NCBI RefSeq assembly: GCF_000332515.2
Contig: NZ_AOGZ02000013.1
Span: 186,001-250,000 of the forward strand
DNA length: 64,000 bases
Direction: 5' to 3'
Origin: Leptospira wolbachii serovar Codice str. CDC
Lineage (GTDB): Bacteria; Spirochaetota; Leptospiria; Leptospirales; Leptospiraceae
Part shown: piece by piece, positions 56,832 to 64,000 of the stretch
Layout of the letters: every line of letters starts with the position of its first letter
How positions within the stretch are numbered: position 1 is the stretch's first letter
The notes under the pieces: generated by a model
What the model was told of the DNA's origin: nothing
Seen by the model: only the letters and a program-made list of their open reading frames with translations
Database searches by the model: none
Program-made: the position numbers and the translations under genes

Positions 56832-56871
56832 GGCAAAATACATATTTCCGAGCTTTACAAAAAATTTTGCC
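56832..56871. other. Inverted repeat in the EF-hand/serine-hydrolase gap
   Basis: GGCAAAAT (56832-56839) and ATTTTGCC (56864-56871), perfect 8-bp arms 24 bases apart, in the region between the divergent EF-hand and serine hydrolase genes. Role unknown. Confidence 0.3.
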
Positions 56872-56959
56872 AACGGCATTCTTCTTTTTTTAGAACCATT
56901 GAGTTTTTTGTATCCTAACTTTGGATCTATGTTTATCATTTATAAATTCGATTTTGTGG

Positions 56960-58149
56960 ATGAAACCATTGAAACAAAACATTTATTTCACCCTCGTATC
57001 CCTTCTCCTGTTTTTTTGGATTACCTTTTCGCTAAAGGCAACTCCCTTAACTACAGAAGATTGCCCCACACCTATAAATGACCATGATTGGCAAATTAGT
57101 AATTCTATGGATTTGGAATTTGATAAGAAGAAATTTTGTCACTTAGTGAGAGATATGGGATCGGAGGAAAGCGAACTTCATTCCTTTGTAATCGAACGCC
57201 ATGGGAAATTAGTCACCGAGGTTTATAACACAAGGAAGGACAAACCATTTAACAAACGCTACGGTCTCAGATTCCCCTTCGATGGGGAAACAACTTTTGA
57301 CTCGAACACCTTACATGATGTTCGTTCCGTGAGTAAATCGGTAACCTCTTTACTTTTTGGAATTGCTATTGATAAAAAAATAATAGATGGTTTGGACTCT
57401 TCTGTTTTATCCTACTATCCAGAATTGTCCATCTCCTATGACGACCCTAGACAAAAAATCACATGGAAACACCTCCTAACTATGAGTAGTGGATTAGATT
57501 GGGAAGAATGGAGGTATGGGTTTTATTCAGCGACGAAACTAGGCTCCTCTGGAAAAAGGATATTGCTCATTTTGTTTTAGACAGGGAGGTTTTAACAAAA
57601 CCAGGAAGTAAATTCAAATACAATGGTGGAGGAACATCGCTACTTTCTGATATTTTAATAAAGAAAACAGGTAAACCTCTTACCATTTTAGCAAAGGAAT
57701 GGTTGTTTGATCCCCTAGAAATCCAGAACTTTGAATGGGTGGAAGATAGAAATGGAAGAGCACTTGCTCACGCCGGACTCCGACTAAGACCAAGAGACAT
57801 GCTAAAATTAGGCCGATTGGTTTTGAATCAAGGAATTTGGAAAGGAAAACAAATTGTTCCCAAACAGTGGTTAGATGAATCATTATTCCGGCAGATGGAT
57901 TCCGAGGTTACCCTATTCCGCAAAGATGGGAAATCCTTAAGTTATGGTTACCAGTGGTGGCTCGGCGAAACCGTTTTAGGTAATAAAAGAATTCCCTGGT
58001 CTTTGGCACTTGGGAATGGAGGGCAACTCATCTTTGTGATTCCCACTTTTGATATGACGATAGTCACTACAGCCGGTGGTTATGGAGATCCGACACAGAT
58101 CCAAAAGTCAATCGATTTAGTAGAGAATCTCCTAACAACCGTAAAGTGA
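56960..58149 (+). pseudogene. Class C beta-lactamase-like serine hydrolase, frameshifted
   Basis: Two frames make up one gene. The first part (ATG 56960 onward) has a signal peptide, HSFVIERHGKLVTEVYN, the SxxK site SVSKSVTSLLFG and KHLLTMSSGLDWEEWRYGF. At the T-run 57521-57524 the frame must change; the rest then reads SDETRLLWKKDIAHFVLD, KPGSKFKYNGGGTSLLSDIL (YxN), RLRPRDMLKLGRLVLNQG and LALGNGGQLIFVIP. One extra T in the run would restore about 397 residues. Without it the first frame stops at 57580, lacking the Tyr motif. It could be a true pseudogene, a slippery phase-variable tract, or a sequencing error. Confidence 0.85.
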
Positions 58150-58218
58150 ATGAAGTATGATATTTACAGGGAACGACAGAAAAATGTGTTCCCTTATTAG
58201 CTCCAAAACTTAATAAAT

Positions 58219-58512
58219 TTAATGCCCATATCCTTCAGGAGCAGGAATCCCTTTTTCAGCAGAACGACTTAAAGTCTCCCAATGTTTCCAAGTTTGAATT
58301 CTTTCGTTATATGTCTGTAATGCGATATCAAATACTTTACTTCCCAGAACCAATCGCAAAGGGGGTTCCTCTAAATTCACAAGTTTCAAAATAGTTTCTG
58401 CTGCAATCACAACATCCCCGGCAGCTAACGCAACAGTGGTGAATGCATACCCTAGTCCTTTACTCGCACCTGTAATCAGCCAGACTCTTTTATTTTCTCT
58501 GGATATATTAAT
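58219..58512 (-). pseudogene. Short-chain dehydrogenase remnant with internal deletion
   Basis: The minus strand reads RVWLITGASKGLGYAFTTVA (the SDR coenzyme motif TGxxxGxG), then passes in frame, after only about ten residues, to ETILKLVNLEEPPLRLVLGS and the usual C-terminal tail (YNERIQTWKHWETLSRSA). About 180 residues, including the catalytic Tyr-x3-Lys, are missing. There is no start codon, and the frame continues directly from the stop of the acyl-CoA dehydrogenase. It cannot encode an active enzyme. Confidence 0.8.
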
Positions 58513-58515
58513 CCC

Positions 58516-60264
58516 CTATCCAAAATTCTGAATTCGATACAAACAAGACTGAGCAATCGCTGCACTGTCGATGACATAGGCAAGACAATCTTTTTGCCAA
58601 ACTTCCTTTGTATTAGAATCGGTGATTTTTGGAATCGCTTTTTCGTATAAAAGACTGCCTATGTACCGACACATTTGGATCATTAAATTTTCTGCAACAG
58701 TTTCCTTTCTTGTTTCCTCTTGGATGCCGCGCATTTCACGAATGGATTCTTCTAAAACACGTTCTTGTTCTAAGAGAAATTGCGAAGGCGTGGGAATCTC
58801 TGCTTTTAGTGAATTTAAGTACTTTCTGAAATTTCCATCCCCGGCCATACCCGCAAGGATGGCTCCTGTGGCAATACGAACATGGATTTGGCTTGTTCCT
58901 TCGTAAATGGTATTGATCCTTGAATCACGAAACATGCGAGAGATATCATAGTCTTCTGTGTAACCTGCACCACCAAACACTTGCACGGCGAGATTTGTAC
59001 ATTTATGTCCTTCCTCGGAACTATAGTACTTTGCCATAGGAGTGAGAGTGGAGGCAAGTGTTGACCAATACTTTACTTTTTCATCTTTTCTGATTTCTCT
59101 ATCTTCTAAATTTGCTTTTTCCATTCGGATTTGGTGGTGTTGGTACATATCAATCACACGAGCCGTTTCGAGAGTAAGTAGTCTCATTGCATTGGTCTCT
59201 CGTTTGATTTTATGGATCATTTCTGCTACGGCAGGAATTTCACCAATAGGTTTTCCAAATTGTTTTCTTTCGTTTGCATACTTCACACATTCATAATATG
59301 CAGCAGCTCCCCCACCACAACCTCCAGAAGCACTGACAAGTCGCATAAAGTTTGTCATCCCTGCTGTATAACGAGTGAGTCCAAGTCCCTCTTCACCAAG
59401 GATTTCTCCATAAGTATTTTCATAGACAATCTCACAAGTAGGTGAGGCATGAATCCCCATCTTCTTCTCAATCCCTGCCACAAATACATCTTGGCTTTTC
59501 ACAATAAAAACAGACAATCCCCGCGCCCCACCCTCAGATTTTCCTGTGCGAGCTAATGTAAGTAGGAGTGCGGGGTTCTCACCTAATCCACAACCTTGAG
59601 AAATAAATCGTTTGGTTCCGGTTAGGCGATAACTTCCATCTTCCTGTTTTACGGCAACAGTCCTTACATTATTAAGGTCGGATCCATAATCGGGTTCGGT
59701 GAGAGACATAGCAAACAAACATTCGCCTGTGGCAGCTTTGGTAGCATAGGTTTCAATCTGTTCAGGTGTTCCAAACCTAGCTACAATTTGAGCTAAGTTC
59801 AGTAAGGTGGTGGTCATACAAAAAGAGACATCGCCCCTTGCCATAAGCATCGCATATAAGGCTCCTACTGTTGCTGGGAAGGCGAGCCCCCCTGCCTCTC
59901 TTGAAATCGAATAGGGCATAAGGCCGGTGTTTCTAAATTTTTCATATATCTCTATAGTTTCTTTAGGAAAAATAACTTTTCCATTAGAATATTTTAATTC
60001 ATTGCGATCCATGGTTTGGGATTTTTGAGACACATCTTTCCCAAAAAAATCTCCCATCGCATCTAAACTCGAAGTGTATAATTCCAAGGCTTCTTCTTTT
60101 GTAGAAGGTGCCATTTCAAATCTTGGGTTTTTTGTTTTAAGGAATGTTTGGTGGTCAATAAACCCTTCCCCTTCTGTTTCCCTTATGATTGAATCCCAAT
60201 CGAGAAGTTGGTTAAAGATTACCTGTAAATCGACATCCTCTGAAAAATAATTATTTGCGATCAT
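58516..60264 (-). CDS. Acyl-CoA dehydrogenase
   Basis: 582-aa FAD enzyme of the large FadE/Acad9-like subgroup, catalysing the first step of beta-oxidation. It has the N-domain (GLMPYSISREAGGLAFP), the FAD-binding LFAMSLTEPDYGSDLNNVRT and RFISQGCG, the C-domain KYANERKQFGKPIGEIPAVA and VFGGAGYTEDYDISRMFRDS, and the catalytic Glu in NTIYEGTSQIH. About 110 extra residues follow the core. It lies 12 bases after the FadH-like gene, so the two form one fatty-acid-degradation unit, presumably repressed by the divergent TetR. Confidence 0.95.
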   Translation of the reverse strand: MIANNYFSEDVDLQVIFNQLLDWDSIIRETEGEGFIDHQTFLKTKNPRFEMAPSTKEEALELYTSSLDAMGDFFGKDVSQKSQTMDRNELKYSNGKVIFPKETIEIYEKFRNTGLMPYSISREAGGLAFPATVGALYAMLMARGDVSFCMTTTLLNLAQIVARFGTPEQIETYATKAATGECLFAMSLTEPDYGSDLNNVRTVAVKQEDGSYRLTGTKRFISQGCGLGENPALLLTLARTGKSEGGARGLSVFIVKSQDVFVAGIEKKMGIHASPTCEIVYENTYGEILGEEGLGLTRYTAGMTNFMRLVSASGGCGGGAAAYYECVKYANERKQFGKPIGEIPAVAEMIHKIKRETNAMRLLTLETARVIDMYQHHQIRMEKANLEDREIRKDEKVKYWSTLASTLTPMAKYYSSEEGHKCTNLAVQVFGGAGYTEDYDISRMFRDSRINTIYEGTSQIHVRIATGAILAGMAGDGNFRKYLNSLKAEIPTPSQFLLEQERVLEESIREMRGIQEETRKETVAENLMIQMCRYIGSLLYEKAIPKITDSNTKEVWQKDCLAYVIDSAAIAQSCLYRIQNFG

Positions 60265-60276
60265 GTTTTTGTTCTC

Positions 60277-62274
60277 CTAATTAATGCTATATGCAGCTTC
60301 TAAACCTTCAGAAAAGGCTCGTTTGGCGTCGACGTTCTTAGAATCCTTTGCTCCACCAATGACTATGGTTGGTTTGTTAGGATATTTGTTTTGGAATTCC
60401 TCTAAAAGTGAAGTTTCTTTTTCCTGACCCACACATAAGATGATGGAATCACAAGGATACAAAAATTCTTCTCCATTTTTTAATTCAACTTTGAGTCCGT
60501 CTTTTGTCACTTCCTTGTAAGTCAGTCCGTGAAAGAACTCGACTCCTACCGATTCTAACTCTTGTTTGAGTGCCCAAAACGTTGTAGGCCCAAGCCCTGC
60601 TCCATGTTTTCCATTTCGACGAAACACTGCCACATCCCTTTTGGCTTTTTCTTTTTGTACACCTGCATCCGTAAACGAACTGATATTATACTTTTTATCA
60701 TAAGAGGCAAGGGTCGGATCCTCTTCTTCTGTCAATCTATGTGCCACGTCCACACCAATCCCTCCTCCACCGATCACCGCCACTCGTTTGCCTGGTTGGA
60801 ATTTTCCAGTAAGATACTCAGTATAATTTCCTGAGGGAAGATTTTCTAGTCCTTTTAAAGAAAACTCTCTAGGTTTCACACCACTGGCAAAAATTGTTAC
60901 ATCTGGATTTTCTGTTTCTAACAATGTTAGCGTTGCCGTTGTATTCAAACGTATTTCGACACCTAATGCGGGGAGTTCATTCGAAAAATAACGAATGGTT
61001 TCTTTAAACTCCGACTTACCAGGAATATGCGATGCCAATTGAAATTGTCCTCCAAGAACATTTGCTTTTTCGATTAAAATAACTTTGTGACCAAGACTGG
61101 CACTGGCACGGGCTGCTTCGAGTCCAGCAGGACCTGTCCCAATGATTAAAACTTTTTTTGGATCTTTTACTTTTGGTTTTTGGTATTCTAACTCATTGAC
61201 CGCTTCCGGATTTACGATACAAGAAACGGATTTTTCTTGGAACGCATGGTCAAGACAAGCCTGGTTACAAGCTACACAAGTATTGATTCGATTGGACATA
61301 CCCAATTGAAATTTTTTGACAATGAATGGGTCAGCCAAAAATGGCCTTGCCATAGAAATGATATCTGCTCTATTCTCATCAAACACTTGTTGCATGGTAA
61401 TGGGATCATTCACTCGGTTGGAAGCAATGATAGGAACACCTGGAGTATTTTCTTTAATCCGGCTAGCGATAGAAACCCATGCCCCTCTTGGAACGAGTTG
61501 ACTTATGGTTGGAATTCGTGATTCATGCCATCCGATGCCAATGTTGAGTGCAGAAACTTTTTCATCGCGCAGAGTTTGTGCAAGTCCCACTACTTCTTCA
61601 AATGCTGGATTTCCAGGAATGAGATCAATTCCAGACATTCGAAAGATCACAGGGAATCCTTCGGGTAATTGTTTTTTTACCGCACGTAAAACTTCTATAG
61701 AAAGGTTCATTCTCCTTTTAGTGTCCCCACCAAAATAATCATTTCGTTTGTTTGTCACTCCAGAAAAGAATTGGTTTAAAAGATACCCTTCACTACCCAT
61801 AATTTCCACAGCTCCAAAACCTACTTCTCTTGCAAGTCGCGCTGCCTTTCCAAAATCTTCGACCGTATTCCAACATTCATCCTCGGAGAGTTCCTTTGGA
61901 ACATAACGATTGATTGGTGCTCGAATGGCGGATGGGGCCACACAAGACCTGTTCGCCGCATACCTTCCCGCATGGAACAACTGGGCGCACATTGTCCCTT
62001 TTCCCTTTAGAAGTGAGTTCATTTGTTCTAACTCTTTGGCATGTTCTGTATTTTGGATGTTAAAAAAAGTATGAGAACCCTTTCCGATTTCATTCACACT
62101 GATCCCACCGGTGACAATGAGGCCCACTCCCCCTTCGAAACGTTTGCCATAGAACGCAGCCATTCGTTCGGCAGTACCCGTCTCTCCTTCTACACCGAGG
62201 TGCATAGATCCCATAATGAACCGATTGGGAAGAGTAAAATTGCCGAGAGATATGGGGGAAAAAGCTGTATTCAT
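60277..62274 (-). CDS. fadH: 2,4-dienoyl-CoA reductase-like NADH:flavin oxidoreductase
   Basis: 665 aa. An OYE-type FMN barrel (about 1-330, with LPNRFIMGSMHLGVEG and QLFHAGRYA) is followed by the 4Fe-4S cluster CVACNQACLDHAF...SCIVNP and FAD/NAD(P) domains (KVLIIGTGPAGLEAARASAS, RVAVIGGGGIGVDVAHRL). Length and layout match E. coli FadH, which reduces dienoyl-CoA intermediates of unsaturated fatty acids. Co-directional with the acyl-CoA dehydrogenase downstream. Two operator copies precede it. Confidence 0.93.
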   Translation of the reverse strand: MNTAFSPISLGNFTLPNRFIMGSMHLGVEGETGTAERMAAFYGKRFEGGVGLIVTGGISVNEIGKGSHTFFNIQNTEHAKELEQMNSLLKGKGTMCAQLFHAGRYAANRSCVAPSAIRAPINRYVPKELSEDECWNTVEDFGKAARLAREVGFGAVEIMGSEGYLLNQFFSGVTNKRNDYFGGDTKRRMNLSIEVLRAVKKQLPEGFPVIFRMSGIDLIPGNPAFEEVVGLAQTLRDEKVSALNIGIGWHESRIPTISQLVPRGAWVSIASRIKENTPGVPIIASNRVNDPITMQQVFDENRADIISMARPFLADPFIVKKFQLGMSNRINTCVACNQACLDHAFQEKSVSCIVNPEAVNELEYQKPKVKDPKKVLIIGTGPAGLEAARASASLGHKVILIEKANVLGGQFQLASHIPGKSEFKETIRYFSNELPALGVEIRLNTTATLTLLETENPDVTIFASGVKPREFSLKGLENLPSGNYTEYLTGKFQPGKRVAVIGGGGIGVDVAHRLTEEEDPTLASYDKKYNISSFTDAGVQKEKAKRDVAVFRRNGKHGAGLGPTTFWALKQELESVGVEFFHGLTYKEVTKDGLKVELKNGEEFLYPCDSIILCVGQEKETSLLEEFQNKYPNKPTIVIGGAKDSKNVDAKRAFSEGLEAAYSIN

Positions 62275-62301
62275 TCTGAAAAAATCCTCGCTTGAATTAA
62301 T

Positions 62302-62314
62302 TTACCATTGGTAA
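62302..62314. promoter_or_regulatory. TetR operator, copy 1
   Basis: TTACCATTGGTAA, a perfect 13-bp palindrome around one central base, 28 bases before the fadH-like ATG. Confidence 0.8.
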
Positions 62315-62343
62315 TATTTCGAAAAATTTGGGCAAGCCATAAA

Positions 62344-62356
62344 TTACCATCGGTAA
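62344..62356. promoter_or_regulatory. TetR operator, copy 2
   Basis: TTACCATCGGTAA, one base different from copy 1, exactly 42 bp further on (about four helical turns), 44 bases before the TetR ATG. Confidence 0.8.
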
Positions 62357-62399
62357 ATAACTACTGGCAATCTAAAGCATAACAGCTAAAGATGGGGAA

Positions 62400-63050
62400 A
62401 TGGTGGCTTCGAAAAAAAAATCCTCGCAAAAGAAACCCATGGGGGTGGGCCGACCTTCCAAAGAAAATGGGATGAACGTTAGAGAAGCTCTGATCCAAGC
62501 GGGAGTGGAACTTTTAGAAAACACAACACTGGAAGATATTTCTCTTCGCAAAGTGGCGGCAAAAGCCGGTGTTAGCCATGTCGCCAGTTACCATCATTTT
62601 GAAAATAAACATGCCCTTTTTGCTGCAATAGCAGAAATCGGATTTCAAAAGTATTTTGAAACCTACCAAAAAGAATTAGAAAAAACAGACCAAGACTTCA
62701 AAGGAAGATACAGAGCTCTGGGTTGGACCTACTTCCAATTCATTATGACAAACAGACAGTTCGCAAGAATCATGTTTGGTGGGACCGGAGTGGATGTGAA
62801 AACACACCCCACTCTTTTGGCTGTCTCCCGAAGAACCTACCGTCAGTTACATGAAATCATTCGTATGGGCCAAAATCTAGGACATTTAGAAAAAGGAAAC
62901 ACAAGGGAGAAAACCCTAGCTTCTTGGGCGATGATTCATGGAATTGCGATGTTGTTTTTAGAAGGTCGTTTGCAGATGAAAAACGATCTTGGTGAGATGG
63001 AAAAATTCATCCAAACAGTGACAGAATATGCCTACAATGGAATGAAATAA
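62400..63050 (+). CDS. TetR-family regulator of the fad-like operon
   Basis: 216 aa. Basic N-terminal tail, HTH with ALIQAGVELLENTTLEDISL and VAAKAGVSHVASYHHFENKH, and a helical TetR_C_33/WHG-type ligand domain (TYFQFIMTNRQFARIMFGG). It lies divergent from the dienoyl-CoA reductase/acyl-CoA dehydrogenase pair with two matching operators between, so it most likely senses an acyl-CoA or fatty acid and represses both directions. ATG 62400 is used; GTG 62403 with GGGGA upstream is an alternative. Confidence 0.9.
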   Translation: MVASKKKSSQKKPMGVGRPSKENGMNVREALIQAGVELLENTTLEDISLRKVAAKAGVSHVASYHHFENKHALFAAIAEIGFQKYFETYQKELEKTDQDFKGRYRALGWTYFQFIMTNRQFARIMFGGTGVDVKTHPTLLAVSRRTYRQLHEIIRMGQNLGHLEKGNTREKTLASWAMIHGIAMLFLEGRLQMKNDLGEMEKFIQTVTEYAYNGMK

Positions 63051-63229
63051 ACGTCCGAGCAGAGTCACAAAACAAACATTAGCGGAAATAATGAAACTGG
63101 GAATTATGTCTCTTAACTAAGACCAACAAACAATGAACATTCGTTACTGTATGGAATGTTCGCAAAAAACAAAGGAAATTCATTGCTCATTGGATAAAAA
63201 AAGATATACTGACCTTCTTCGGTTATTAT

Positions 63230-64000
63230 ATGCGAAACAGAAATCGTTTTTTCAAAATCCCTCAACTACTCACCCTCTTCTTGATTATAATACAGTTCCA
63301 TTGTTTATTAAACCCCATAGTGAGAGAGATTTTGGAATTAGATAGATCGAAAAAAGAAAACCAACTTCAAAATCTTTGGCTCCTATTAGGTAATCTTCCT
63401 GGCCCAGAGGCCACAATCACTCCATCGGTAGGAAATGTAATTCTTTCGAATGCACAAATCCGTGTTGTATTCAACAGGTCCATGGATACGGGTTCACTTT
63501 CCGCAACTCTGGGAATCCAACTAACACCGACTTGGTCAGATACAGTTACCGTCAATGATACAGTGACTCTTTCCGGCTCCATACCCACAGGAACCACCCC
63601 CTTCCGGTTGGATGCAATGGACACTTCGGGGATTCGGCTAACAACAATTAATGGTTTTTATACTGTCCTTTCCTCTAATACAAATTTATATTATGTGAGC
63701 ACCAAAGGTAACGATGGAAATTCGGGAACCTCAATAGGAAGTCCTAAACTCACTATCGCTTCCGCCATTACAGGAGCAACAGCACCAGCAGCAATTTTAG
63801 TATCTGTTGGAAATTATTTCATCACTAAACCCGCAATGCCGAGTATTGTACTTACTGAAACCGTTTCCCTCTATGGAGGACTTAGTGACGACTTTTTAAA
63901 CCGCGATCCAACTCAATACACTACTATGGTGGCCACAATCGATTCAAACTTTATCACTGATACTTATACAATAATTGCTGGAGCATCCATTACCCCAAAC
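63230..64000 (+). CDS. Lipoprotein with Ig-like and parallel beta-helix domains (3' end beyond window)
   Basis: Open from ATG 63230 to the last base (257 codons), so the end is missing. It starts with basic residues, a hydrophobic core and IIIQFHC as lipobox. Residues about 65-155 fit a bacterial Ig-like (Big_5/SbsA) domain: TPSVGNVILSNAQIRVVFNR and SMDTGSLSATLG. From about 160 comes LYYVSTKGNDGNSGTSIGSP plus KLTIASAI, the start of a DUF1565-type parallel beta-helix. Probably a surface or periplasmic adhesin or polysaccharide-binding protein. No good ribosome site is seen. Confidence 0.75.
   Translation, partial: MRNRNRFFKIPQLLTLFLIIIQFHCLLNPIVREILELDRSKKENQLQNLWLLLGNLPGPEATITPSVGNVILSNAQIRVVFNRSMDTGSLSATLGIQLTPTWSDTVTVNDTVTLSGSIPTGTTPFRLDAMDTSGIRLTTINGFYTVLSSNTNLYYVSTKGNDGNSGTSIGSPKLTIASAITGATAPAAILVSVGNYFITKPAMPSIVLTETVSLYGGLSDDFLNRDPTQYTTMVATIDSNFITDTYTIIAGASITPN

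Noticed and set aside
63133..63345. 70-codon frame before the right-edge lipoprotein
   Set aside because: Overlaps the lipoprotein start in another frame and has no ribosome site or family features, although the first residues contain a CxxC-like pair.
1..64000. tRNA, rRNA, CRISPR arrays, insertion sequences
   Set aside because: No cloverleaf, rRNA segment, regularly spaced direct repeats or transposase was recognised by eye; a tRNAscan, Infernal or ISfinder run would be decisive.

Overview
The window looks like chromosomal DNA of a Leptospira species, probably one of the saprophytic or low-virulence clades. The pointers are AT-rich DNA with dense, short-gapped genes; lipoprotein signals ending in a Cys after Phe-Gln or similar residues (typical of leptospires); a Fur/PerR-type regulator without the CxxC zinc sites; many PAS/histidine kinases and SpoIIE phosphatases with 7TM-DISM sensors; and HrcA/CIRCE logic. 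No rRNA, tRNA, CRISPR array, insertion sequence or prophage was recognised. Genus-level assignment is inference from protein features, not from a database search.

Layout. 1-5.3 kb: end of an alginate-export-type porin, a chemoreceptor, a FecR-like lipoprotein and a CLC channel/antiporter with fluoride-type motifs. 5.4-14.3 kb: an ArsR-SRPBCC pair with an apparently leaderless promoter, an acyltransferase, a REC-PAS-HisKA_2 kinase, apolipoprotein N-acyltransferase, a TetR regulator with its operator, XerC/D recombinase and recA with a strong terminator. 14.4-25.9 kb: a lipoprotein of unknown function, an aldo/keto reductase, a ClpB-like disaggregase preceded by a near-perfect CIRCE operator, a SpoIIE phosphatase, two complex histidine kinases and a patatin. 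26-36.8 kb: a P-type ATPase, a secernin-type C69 peptidase, glycerate kinase, a flavoprotein/NapH-type ferredoxin fusion, and a histidine kinase translationally coupled to a second SpoIIE phosphatase. 36.8-41 kb: a PerR-like regulator, a small lipoprotein, a PanE-like reductase, a winged-helix regulator with a long inverted repeat, a DoxX-like protein and a protein with two cyclic-nucleotide-binding domains.

41-47.6 kb carries the most distinctive system: a complete six-gene ebo operon (eboA to eboF in order, minus strand, genes abutting or overlapping). It is known from cyanobacterial scytonemin biosynthesis, Pseudomonas and eustigmatophyte plastids and is proposed to move or modify a metabolite precursor across the inner membrane. 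Here it has no recognisable natural-product partner genes beside it, so its substrate is unknown.

47.7-64 kb: a DUF1415 protein, a full-length paralogue of the porin at the left edge, a possible CheB remnant, a TetR-MDR pair with an operator inside the promoter, a Cys-rich secreted peptide, a hemolysin-III protein, an MgtA-type ATPase, a structured intergenic element, an EF-hand protein, a frameshifted serine hydrolase, an SDR remnant with its middle deleted, and a fatty-acid module (acyl-CoA dehydrogenase plus FadH-like dienoyl-CoA reductase) divergent from a TetR gene with two operator copies 42 bp apart. A beta-helix lipoprotein runs off the right edge.

Common themes are envelope sensing (MCP, FecR, SpoIIE/7TM, kinases), local autoregulation of paired or divergent genes through palindromic operators, and mild gene decay around 57.5-58.5 kb.
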